This document shows positions 1 through 5,774 of a DNA stretch of 9,640 nt, piece by piece. The stretch is from Candidatus Poseidoniaceae archaeon (GTDB lineage: Archaea; Thermoplasmatota; Poseidoniia; Poseidoniales; Poseidoniaceae): NCBI GenBank assembly GCA_022451765.1, contig JAKUNY010000050.1, positions 1 to 9,640 on the forward strand, written 5' to 3'. Within the stretch, counting starts at the first letter, position 1; each line of letters begins with the position of its first letter. The notes beneath the pieces are model-generated. The model was not told the origin of the DNA. It did not search any database and saw only the letters and a program-made list of their open reading frames with translations. A program made the position numbers and the translations under genes.

Positions 1-69
1 CACCTGTTCCTGATGAAGGAGAAGACAATACTAAGTCTTTCTCGGTTCTCTGTTTAGCATTCAAAGAAC
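1..69 (-). promoter_or_regulatory. Possible promoter and leader of a further leftward gene (left edge)
   Basis: No gene is visible in these bases. On the minus strand they read GACTTAG at 37-31, then AGGTG at the very edge (5-1). The CTTAG core resembles the element found about 30 bases before the two rightward transcription units in this window, and AGGTG would serve as a ribosome binding site for an ATG just outside the window. This is inference from two short matches. The leftward lipoprotein gene ends at 70, so another leftward gene beyond the edge would fit the local arrangement. Confidence 0.2.
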
Positions 70-807
70 TTACGCCATGTACCGTATTTCCAGCCTTTGA
101 TTCACATCGAGGGAGTCTTGTCCTTCACGAATGGTCAATTCAATCTCATGCATTTCAACTGGAGCGAAATGCATGGTGTTCCAAGTGAAGGAATCACCGT
201 TTTCAATTATTTCACGATGGCCCAAGCATTGACCATCGATGTTGAGGACTGCCCATTCCAAGTCAACATCTTGTCCATTGACTTCAAAGAAAGGAGCAGG
301 GTTGCTGACCGTTGAATTGAGAACGAAATAGGAAGGATGAGGGCCATCGTTTCCTGGATTGGCTTCAAAAAACATGGATTCAGGGTTTCCTGTGTTCTCT
401 TCCGCCCAGGTGATCACTTGTTCAACAACGAGGGTATGAAGTTCTTGCACCCTGATGTCCCGTGAATCAATTGCGTAGGCAGTAACGATGTACATTCCAT
501 GTCGTTCAAAGTCGAGCGAAATTGTCTGTTGTTCGCTTGCATCTATGGCGAATGTTCGACCATCGTCGACGTCGATTCCGTACGTATGGACGGATACGTC
601 TGAATCTGTTTGCGAGAAATCAAACGTAAATGTGGCGGTTGAGGATGAAATCATTTCACCCTGCTCGTAAGATGTTTCGATGAGTTGGGTGCTTTGATCG
701 ACATCGACAACCAGCTTTGTTTGAATCTCCTCATTGGAGACAAGGCCTAGACATCCAGAACTGAGCAATAAGCAGACAATTCCAGCAAAGAGAACAGTCT
801 GTCGCAT
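70..807 (-). CDS. Secreted lipoprotein with PKD-like beta-sandwich domain, function unknown
   Basis: Predicted 245-residue protein, complete, with a TAA stop. The N-terminus is a short lipoprotein-type signal: Arg2, a hydrophobic run at about 5-15, then LSSGC with Cys19 as the likely lipid-modified residue. The residue at -3 is Ser rather than the usual Leu, so the lipobox is slightly off consensus. Residues about 55-128 resemble a PKD/Ig-type fold (alternating beta pattern, D-D-G turn near 80-83, and a G-x-Y-x-V-x-A strand near 104-110). A second beta-rich segment spans about 150-245. No catalytic motif is visible. It is therefore an anchored outer-face protein, perhaps substrate-binding or structural; the exact role is not recognisable. 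Its ATG lies 10 bases after the stop of the leucyl aminopeptidase gene, with GTGAT 3 bases before the start, so translation as the last gene of a peptidase cluster is likely. Confidence 0.8.
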   Translation of the reverse strand: MRQTVLFAGIVCLLLSSGCLGLVSNEEIQTKLVVDVDQSTQLIETSYEQGEMISSSTATFTFDFSQTDSDVSVHTYGIDVDDGRTFAIDASEQQTISLDFERHGMYIVTAYAIDSRDIRVQELHTLVVEQVITWAEENTGNPESMFFEANPGNDGPHPSYFVLNSTVSNPAPFFEVNGQDVDLEWAVLNIDGQCLGHREIIENGDSFTWNTMHFAPVEMHEIELTIREGQDSLDVNQRLEIRYMA

Positions 808-817
808 ACCATCACAT

Positions 818-2317
818 TCAGTTGTTCCAGTTTGTTATGAGATGGTACATTGTACGAACATGGATTCCAGTTGCACCGTTGCCAACCATGGTGTTGGTCT
901 TGGCGCCCCAATAGGTTCCTGCTATGTCCATGTGTGCCCACGTGATTTGTTCGCCGTCTTCGTCATAGTTTCGATTTGGAACGAATTGCTTGAGGAACGC
1001 TGCAGCGGTGTTTGCTCCACCCCATCGTCCTGCGCCAAGGTTACGTGTATCAGCAATCTTGGAATCAGTCATTTCCTTTTCAAATGCTGGAAGAAGTGGC
1101 ATTGGCCAAGCCAGTTCACCAACGGCATTCCCAGCCTCATGGATTTTTGTACGGAAGTCGTCGTCGTTGGACCAGAGTCCAGTCGCTTCGTGACCAAGCG
1201 CAACCACACAGGCTCCCGTGAGTGTTGCAAAGTCGATGATGAATTCAGGATCGAACTCGCCAGCCTTCCAAAGTCCGTCGGAAAGGACAAGCCGACCCTC
1301 TGCGTCGGTGTTGAGAACTTCGATGGTCTTTCCAGAGAGCGTTGTGATGACGTCACCTGGTCGTTGAGCATTTGCTGCTGGCATGTTTTCAGCCATGCAC
1401 GTGATTGCGACCACTTTCCCGTCGTATCCGGTTGCAGCCAAGGCCTGCATTGTTCCAAAGACCGTTGCAGAGCCACCCATGTCGTACTTCATCTCATCCA
1501 TGTTAGCACCAGGCTTGAGCGAGATACCGCCTGTATCGAATGTGATTCCTTTTCCAACGAGAAGAGGACAGCGACCGGGCTGTTCTTTGTTCATTTCGAA
1601 GATGACCATGCATGGTTTCCGAGAGGAACCCATTCCGACTGCAACCAAACCACCCATGCCTGCTTTTATGGCGTGTTCGTAGTTGATGATGGTTACTTCG
1701 ACATTGTCGTAATCCTTTGCCCATTCCCATGCTTTGTCAGCGAATGCCTCGGGGAACATATCGTTTGGAGGGCAGTTCCCAAGGTCTCGTGAGAGGTGGA
1801 CTCCAGATGCAACTCCAACATGGTTCTGAACCAGGGCTTCCAATGCTTCTTCTTGACCCTCATCGCAGGTAATGCGTACATTTCGCTCTGCTTCCTTGTC
1901 TTCGTCCTTTTGCATTTTGTATTCATCGTATGAGTAATCACGGAGCAACATGCCTTCTGCGAAGGCACCCATGCATTCGATGCTTGCTCCTGAGAAGCGG
2001 ACAGTCAAATCCGTGCCATGGGTCTTCTTTCGAGCAGCAATGACCGCAGCCCCTGCCTTGCGATAGGCATGTTCGTTCGCATCTTCCTCCTTTCCAAGTC
2101 CTACGAGCATGGCTTTTCCACCCTCGCCTCCGATCAAAGTCATGGTAGATTTCTCCTTGCCTTTGAAATCCCCATCGGCAAGGACTCGGTTGATTTGACC
2201 TTTGAGAGCAACATGCAAGCCTGTTGCATGTGCTTCGGGTACGATATCTGTTCCTTCATAAAGTGGAAGAATGAGGGTTCCGTCGATGTTGTGGCTTGGG
2301 CTTACGTTAATTTGCAT
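818..2317 (-). CDS. pepA: Leucyl aminopeptidase, peptidase family M17
   Basis: 499 residues, the usual length for M17 aminopeptidases. These are cytoplasmic two-metal enzymes, normally hexameric, that release N-terminal amino acids from peptides. The C-terminal catalytic domain is intact: G-K-G-I-T-F-D-T-G-G at 255-264, K-P-G at 268-270, the Y-D-M-G-G segment at 278-282, and the family signature NTDAEGRL at 336-343. Expected metal ligands and catalytic residues by family knowledge are Lys256, Asp261, Lys268, Asp279, Asp338, Glu340 and Arg342, and all are present. The N-terminal domain (about 1-160) is divergent, as is normal. There is no signal peptide, consistent with a cytoplasmic site. The start at 2317 is supported by GGTGA 4 bases upstream. 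It follows the M14 carboxypeptidase gene by 63 bases and precedes the lipoprotein gene by 10 bases. It is likely to complete the breakdown of imported peptides. Whether it prefers leucine cannot be read from the sequence. Confidence 0.96.
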   Translation of the reverse strand: MQINVSPSHNIDGTLILPLYEGTDIVPEAHATGLHVALKGQINRVLADGDFKGKEKSTMTLIGGEGGKAMLVGLGKEEDANEHAYRKAGAAVIAARKKTHGTDLTVRFSGASIECMGAFAEGMLLRDYSYDEYKMQKDEDKEAERNVRITCDEGQEEALEALVQNHVGVASGVHLSRDLGNCPPNDMFPEAFADKAWEWAKDYDNVEVTIINYEHAIKAGMGGLVAVGMGSSRKPCMVIFEMNKEQPGRCPLLVGKGITFDTGGISLKPGANMDEMKYDMGGSATVFGTMQALAATGYDGKVVAITCMAENMPAANAQRPGDVITTLSGKTIEVLNTDAEGRLVLSDGLWKAGEFDPEFIIDFATLTGACVVALGHEATGLWSNDDDFRTKIHEAGNAVGELAWPMPLLPAFEKEMTDSKIADTRNLGAGRWGGANTAAAFLKQFVPNRNYDEDGEQITWAHMDIAGTYWGAKTNTMVGNGATGIHVRTMYHLITNWNN

Positions 2318-2359
2318 GGTTTCACCGTTATCGCCGAATCGCTTGAGACACTTGAAACC
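2318..2359 (-). promoter_or_regulatory. Inverted repeat in the leader of the aminopeptidase gene
   Basis: On the minus strand GGTTTCA (2359-2353) is matched perfectly by TGAAACC (2324-2318), which ends right before the ATG at 2317. The 7-base-pair stem would include part of the GGTGA ribosome binding site (2326-2322), with a 28-base loop. If it forms in the message it could limit translation. It may also be chance: 7 bases with a long loop is weak, and no function is shown. Confidence 0.3.
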
Positions 2360-2380
2360 TTGCGAATCGTTTTCAGAGAT

Positions 2381-3748
2381 TCAGACCGATTCATCTTCGT
2401 CCTTTCGCATGAGCGAGATGACCGCGAAAGCAGCGAGAATCGTTGTTGGATTGAACAATCCGTAGCCAATGAGGAAACTCGATTCTCCTCCATTATCGAC
2501 CATCGTGGCGTTGATTTCGAGGGACTCTGTTACCCATTTCGATGCATCGATGACCCGCTTTTGGTAGTACAATTGCCACGAACCGTCTTTGGAGTAGGAA
2601 AGGTTCGTTGCATCAAAAGTAGCCACAGTAGAATTGCTTGCATTGACTGAGAACAGAGAAGATGTCCAAGATACTTCACCGTTGGAATTCACGAATTGTA
2701 GGCTCGCATTGCTGGTGGATGCATGCCCAAGATTGTCAACATCGATGGTTACTTCATCATCACTAATTTGAATGGTTTGCACATCAAGGCGAGCGCGCCA
2801 ATACCATACGTTGGTGATGAGGTAGCGCATGACGTCCATTTCCTCATCCAAACGTTCGTTCAAAGCCTCCACGGAACCTGGGATGAATTGTTCATCATCG
2901 GTTTCGAAGGTAAAGGTTGGAATTCCCATGACACCGTATCCATAATCTCTGCTTGTCCCACAGTTGGGGTAGAGTCCTTGGTTGGCATTTTGAATCGGTA
3001 TGTCTGAGATGTTGGCATGAACTTCATCACGTATCCCATGGAACAATTCCCAATCGGAGGGTTGGCTTGCCCATTTTCCCCAAGGATAGAGAATAATCCA
3101 CACGCCGGTATGCATTGTCACATAGAGATCTGCATCTGTCACATAGGCATTCATGTATTCCGCATTTGCTGCGGTTTCAGACTCACTGAATGCAGCACTT
3201 CCGGGTTGGGTTGTTGGACACGTGTTCCAATAGTGATCATAGTTTCGATTCAGGTCGACTTGATTGATGTTCCATCGCGTATCGATGTCATTCCCATCAG
3301 GGTTGAGCATGATGAGCACGTGAAGCTCGGTGGTTTGAAGAACATCAACAACTTCTTGGTTTCCTTCGTTCCAGCCTTCGATGTAAAATTGTGCAGATAG
3401 CCAAGCCAGTGCTGTGCCGAGATATTCGTTGCCATGGTGACCTCCATCGATGTAGACGATCTCTTTCGCATCACCATTGGCCTTGGTTTCCATGGACCAA
3501 TCCGAGATTTGAACGACCCAGAGTGACCTGCCAAGTTCAGATTTCCCGGCGTCAATCAGTTGTACAATATCCGGGTTATCATCTGCCCATTCGTTGACTT
3601 CCATGGTCAATGCTGCCCAAGTCATGTGAACGTGATTGTCAATCGGTTCGCCAGGCCATGCGTTTTCATCGGTATCTGCTGCGGCGCTAGCAAGGGGTGT
3701 AATCCCAGCCAAGAAAAGGCAGAGGACGAGGCCGACTGCTACACGCAT
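2381..3748 (-). CDS. Secreted, membrane-anchored M14 zinc carboxypeptidase
   Basis: 455 residues. The signal peptide is MRVAVGLVLCLFLAGITPLA followed by S-A-A-A, with likely cleavage near 23-25. The catalytic domain covers about 35-315. Zinc ligands of the M14 fold are visible: H-G-N-E at 105-108 gives His105 and Glu108, and the third ligand is His213 in T-M-H-T. Other family positions are Arg158 (D-T-R-W-N), Asn167-Arg168 (D-L-N-R-N-Y-D, substrate carboxylate binding) and catalytic Glu282 (T-F-E-T). The fold is therefore expected to be active, releasing C-terminal residues from peptides outside the cell. Residues about 320-420 form a beta-rich accessory domain with several N-x-S/T sequons. 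The C-terminus has one hydrophobic segment (about 424-447) followed by R-K-D-E-D-E-S-V, which would hold the enzyme on the outer face of the membrane. I did not find a clear sorting signal such as PGF. Substrate choice (carboxypeptidase A-, B- or D-like) is not decided. Confidence 0.93.
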   Translation of the reverse strand: MRVAVGLVLCLFLAGITPLASAAADTDENAWPGEPIDNHVHMTWAALTMEVNEWADDNPDIVQLIDAGKSELGRSLWVVQISDWSMETKANGDAKEIVYIDGGHHGNEYLGTALAWLSAQFYIEGWNEGNQEVVDVLQTTELHVLIMLNPDGNDIDTRWNINQVDLNRNYDHYWNTCPTTQPGSAAFSESETAANAEYMNAYVTDADLYVTMHTGVWIILYPWGKWASQPSDWELFHGIRDEVHANISDIPIQNANQGLYPNCGTSRDYGYGVMGIPTFTFETDDEQFIPGSVEALNERLDEEMDVMRYLITNVWYWRARLDVQTIQISDDEVTIDVDNLGHASTSNASLQFVNSNGEVSWTSSLFSVNASNSTVATFDATNLSYSKDGSWQLYYQKRVIDASKWVTESLEINATMVDNGGESSFLIGYGLFNPTTILAAFAVISLMRKDEDESV

Positions 3749-3768
3749 GATACACCCTATCCTCGGTG

Positions 3769-3778
3769 AAACAAAAAC
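3769..3778 (-). terminator. Possible T-rich archaeal terminator
   Basis: The minus strand reads GTTTTTGTTT here, beginning 15 bases beyond the stop of the small upstream gene and ending 20 bases before the carboxypeptidase start. Archaeal termination commonly uses such short T runs without a stem. If used, it would separate the small gene from the peptidases. There is no supporting hairpin, and one T run is weak evidence. Confidence 0.3.
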
Positions 3779-3793
3779 GCTTGGTCGCAGATA

Positions 3794-4213
3794 TCACCAA
3801 TCGCTGGTGAAGGCATTTGGATTCTGAACCTTTTCAGATTCACGTGTCCAGATTGAGTGTCCATCGCTTCCATAGACGTCTGCAAACGGATCGATGTCCT
3901 CTGGCTTGCGCTGGCGTTGCATGTAAGATTCAACGCGTTCTTTGAGGTCGGGCTTAAACTTCCAGTAGTGAATTCGCCACTCGCGTCCATCCCACAGCGT
4001 TGTTTCTTCTGATTCTGTTGTCAAGAGGTCGTAATCTTGAAACATGTAAAACAAGTTTCGGTCGGTTGGTTCGAGGGCATTGTCAATAATACGGTTGTAG
4101 AATCCAAAGAATCCGAGTGCGTGCTCGGCCATGCCCGCTGCAACTTCTGCATCCATTTCTGTGTCGATATGTTGTTGAATTGCTTGTGTCAACGATTGTA
4201 GTGTCATTCCCAT
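3794..4213 (-). CDS. Conserved archaeal protein of unknown function, winged-helix-like (possibly DUF6015-type)
   Basis: 139 residues, no signal peptide and no membrane segment, so cytoplasmic. From the residues seen, the N-terminal half is predicted helical (about 4-60: S-L-T-Q-A-I, A-E-H-A-L-G-F-F-G-F, R-I-I-D-N), followed by L-L-T-T-E-S-E-E-T-T at 63-72 and the strongly patterned D-G-R-E-W-R-I-H-Y-W at 75-84, which could be a wing. The tail (about 95-139) is charged and low in predicted structure. From memory it looks like a family seen in Thermoplasmata and related archaea, annotated only as a domain of unknown function. A DNA-binding or regulatory role is possible but not shown. The start is the ATG at 4213: a GAGGTGAT site (4226-4219) lies 5 bases upstream, a near-perfect match to the 16S 3' end. 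The next Met (residue 3) is a weaker choice. It is divergent from the polyamine operon across a 161-base region. Confidence 0.75.
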   Translation of the reverse strand: MGMTLQSLTQAIQQHIDTEMDAEVAAGMAEHALGFFGFYNRIIDNALEPTDRNLFYMFQDYDLLTTESEETTLWDGREWRIHYWKFKPDLKERVESYMQRQRKPEDIDPFADVYGSDGHSIWTRESEKVQNPNAFTSDW

Positions 4214-4218
4214 CTTCT

Positions 4219-4226
4219 ATCACCTC
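4219..4226 (-). promoter_or_regulatory. Strong Shine-Dalgarno site of the small leftward gene
   Basis: GAGGTGAT on the minus strand, 5 bases before the ATG at 4213, matches the 3' end of archaeal 16S rRNA (AUCACCUC) at all eight positions. It decides the start of the 139-residue protein and implies a leadered message. Confidence 0.75.
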
Positions 4227-4252
4227 GCCCCGAGTTTCTACTCGAGAACACT

Positions 4253-4260
4253 ATTGTATA
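4253..4260 (-). promoter_or_regulatory. Possible TATA box for the leftward unit
   Basis: TATACAAT on the minus strand is centred about 43 bases before the ATG at 4213. A start of transcription about 25 bases downstream (near 4232) would leave a leader of about 19 bases that contains the GAGGTGAT site. This spacing is what an archaeal TATA promoter would give, but the sequence is AT-rich locally and other placements are possible. Confidence 0.45.
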
Positions 4261-4279
4261 TTGGTTGTTGATGTATATT
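4255..4279. repeat. Direct repeat TGTATATT x2 in the divergent promoter region
   Basis: TGTATATT occurs at 4255-4262 and again at 4272-4279, with start points 17 bases apart. Each contains a TATA-like core and both lie between the divergent small gene and the polyamine operon. They could be operator half-sites spaced by roughly 1.6 helical turns, or alternative TATA boxes. The left copy overlaps the likely leftward promoter. No regulator is identified. Confidence 0.3.
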
Positions 4280-4345
4280 AACACATCGGCTGATTTTCTT
4301 GCAAACCACGGTTGAGAAGGGATTTCACTGTTGATTTTGGTAATA

Positions 4346-4351
4346 CTTAGA
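4346..4351 (+). promoter_or_regulatory. CTTAGA promoter-like element before the polyamine operon
   Basis: CTTAGA starts 29 bases before the ATG at 4375, within TAATACTTAGAAG. The same hexamer is found 30 bases before the long secreted-protein gene at 6786. At this distance it occupies the place of a TATA element, which would start transcription at or within a few bases of the ATG (a leaderless message). Confidence 0.45.
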
Positions 4352-4374
4352 AGCGCGGAGACAGCGCCAACCAC

Positions 4375-5385
4375 ATGGAGGACGAGCAGATGCCGAATTT
4401 TCTTGACCTCGCTCCAGTCAGCGGCGATGTTGACATTGCTATTCTCTCGCTCCCTTACGAATTGACAACCTCGTATGGTCAAGGAACAGCTTCCGGCCCG
4501 GAAGCTTGCATAAAAGCCTCTACACAAGTCGAACTGTACGACGAAAACCTTGGAGAAGACTTGCCTGCTGGTCTGTCGATTCATACTGTACCCTCATGGG
4601 ATGGCGATGAAGCAACACTCTTGCAACAGCTGGATTCCATGACGAGTTATCTTATCCCTTGGTTCATGGGCGACTGTTTTCCAGTTTGCCTCGGAGGAGA
4701 GCATGGAATATTGCCATCAATTATGGAGGCTGTTCGACAACATCCTCTCGTTCAGAACGACTTATCCAATTTGACGGTTGTTCAAATTGATGCACATGGA
4801 GATCTACGAGCCGAATTGGACGGTGAACCATATTCGCATGCATGCGCAGCAGCGCGAGCACTCGACGCAGGCATTGCCTCCCTGCTGCAGGTTGGTATTC
4901 GTGCATACAGCAAAGAAGAGCATGAACGAATGCTTCACGATGAGCGAATAACGACCTTCTTTGCAAAAGATACCCAATCTCCACAAAACGGGTCCTATCA
5001 CTGGAATCGATGGTTGCAGACGCTCTCATCAATTGAAGGACCGGTGCATCTCACAATCGACATCGATGGGCTCGACGGGACTCTCGTTCCCGCAACAGGT
5101 ACGCCTGTACCTGGGGGTCTCACATACTGGCAAGTGCAGGAAACCATTCAGACATTGTTCAACGCAAAGAATGCAGTTGTCGTAAGTGCAGACGTCAATG
5201 AAATCGGTGTTCAAGAAGACTCTCCATTGACGCAGTTTACTGCTGCAATGCTGGCCACCAACGTTGTTGCAAGTCACGTCTCTGCACGTCGGAAAGGAAC
5301 ATGGAAGCCAATGGAAACGACGTCTGGGCCCAATCGGCAAAAAGCAAATTTCAGGGGCTTTTCTGAATCGAGTGGAGGTGAGTGA
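4375..5385 (+). CDS. speB: Agmatinase / ureohydrolase family protein
   Basis: 336 residues of the arginase/agmatinase family, which hydrolyse a guanidino group to an amine and urea using two Mn ions. Ligands are all present: His110 in L-G-G-E-H-G, Asp139-His141-Asp143 in I-D-A-H-G-D, and Asp229-Asp231 in I-D-I-D-G-L-D. Also seen are S-H at 154-155, the G-T-P-x-P-G-G loop at 242-248 and Glu276. The substrate may be agmatine, giving putrescine, or N1-aminopropylagmatine, giving spermidine directly, as in some thermophiles; the sequence alone does not decide. A hydrophilic tail of about 35 residues after position 300 extends past the usual core end. Two starts are possible: ATG at 4375 (fits a leaderless message from the CTTAGA element) and ATG at 4390, which has GGAGG 8 bases upstream and begins M-P-N-F. 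The gene leads an operon: the stop is directly followed by the ATG of the SpeD gene. Confidence 0.9.
   Translation: MEDEQMPNFLDLAPVSGDVDIAILSLPYELTTSYGQGTASGPEACIKASTQVELYDENLGEDLPAGLSIHTVPSWDGDEATLLQQLDSMTSYLIPWFMGDCFPVCLGGEHGILPSIMEAVRQHPLVQNDLSNLTVVQIDAHGDLRAELDGEPYSHACAAARALDAGIASLLQVGIRAYSKEEHERMLHDERITTFFAKDTQSPQNGSYHWNRWLQTLSSIEGPVHLTIDIDGLDGTLVPATGTPVPGGLTYWQVQETIQTLFNAKNAVVVSADVNEIGVQEDSPLTQFTAAMLATNVVASHVSARRKGTWKPMETTSGPNRQKANFRGFSESSGGE
5374..5381 (+). promoter_or_regulatory. Strong Shine-Dalgarno site of speD
   Basis: GGAGGTGA lies within the last codons of the ureohydrolase gene, 4 bases before the ATG at 5386. It matches the 16S 3' end well and allows efficient re-initiation at the abutting stop/start. 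Confidence 0.75.
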
Positions 5386-5772
5386 ATGAATTCCAATGCA
5401 CGCGGAAAGCACATTTTTCTGGACTTCACCGAATTTTTCCCAAACGTTTCCTTTGAAGGACATGACATGCTTGTCTTGATGAAGAAAGCAATTGAAAGCA
5501 GCGGGGCAAGAGAGGTGCATGCGCACGTCGAAGAGTTTGATGGCACGGTCTCGCCACCAGGCTTTGCTGCAGTGGTTTTGATCGATGAAAGCCACGTCAG
5601 TGCCCATTGCTATTCCGATCGTGGACTTCTGGCCATTGATGCTTTTACGTGCGGAAATACGGATCCAACGACGATTATCACGCAATTAAAACAAGCCTTG
5701 CGTATCCTCTGTCCAAGAATTGTTTTGATGCAAGAAAAAAGCGTGGACCGCTTCCTACCTCCGGAGGCTTGA
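5386..5772 (+). CDS. speD: S-adenosylmethionine decarboxylase proenzyme (bacterial/archaeal class)
   Basis: 128 residues, the usual length for the small prokaryotic SpeD. The enzyme makes decarboxylated S-adenosylmethionine, the aminopropyl donor for spermidine. The protein is made as a proenzyme and cuts itself to form a pyruvoyl group. The cleavage motif is D-E-S-H-V-S at 67-72: cleavage falls between Glu68 and Ser69, and Ser69 becomes the pyruvoyl residue. His74 and Cys89 (in F-T-C-G) correspond to the His and Cys needed for processing and catalysis in the Thermotoga enzyme, at the same spacing. The N-terminus (G-K-H-I-F-L-D-F) also fits the family. It is the middle gene of the polyamine operon: 0 bases after the ureohydrolase stop and 2 bases before the next ATG. 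The activity is well supported. The expected partner, an aminopropyltransferase, is not in this window. Confidence 0.96.
   Translation: MNSNARGKHIFLDFTEFFPNVSFEGHDMLVLMKKAIESSGAREVHAHVEEFDGTVSPPGFAAVVLIDESHVSAHCYSDRGLLAIDAFTCGNTDPTTIITQLKQALRILCPRIVLMQEKSVDRFLPPEA
5763..5767 (+). promoter_or_regulatory. Shine-Dalgarno site deciding the start of the deoxyhypusine synthase-like gene
   Basis: GGAGG ends 7 bases before the ATG at 5775 and lies in the last codons of speD. It selects this ATG over the in-frame ATG at 5649, which is inside speD and has no family-like sequence after it. Confidence 0.7.
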
Positions 5773-5774
5773 AG

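Noticed and set aside
1..57. Possible C-terminal end of a rightward gene (open from the edge to TAG at 55-57)
   Set aside because: Only 18 codons, with no recognisable pattern. An open stretch this short is expected by chance.
734..1792. 352-codon rightward open frame
   Set aside because: It lies antisense to the leucyl aminopeptidase, whose catalytic motifs are intact. The translated product is Cys/His/Ser-rich with no family-like pattern.
2018..2650. 210-codon rightward open frame
   Set aside because: It covers the opposite strand of the aminopeptidase start and the carboxypeptidase end, and shows no domain or ribosome site. It is a shadow of those genes.
4231..4244. Small hairpin CGAGT-TTCT-ACTCG
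   Set aside because: Only five pairs with no extension and no T run. It lies in the leader of the small leftward gene, but it is too short to claim a regulatory role or terminator.
5029..5685. 218-codon leftward open frame
   Set aside because: It is antisense to the ureohydrolase and SpeD genes, both confirmed by active-site residues.
5649..5774. Upstream in-frame ATG extending the deoxyhypusine synthase-like protein by 42 residues
   Set aside because: The extension lies inside speD in another frame and is not family-like, while the ATG at 5775 has a GGAGG site 7 bases before it.
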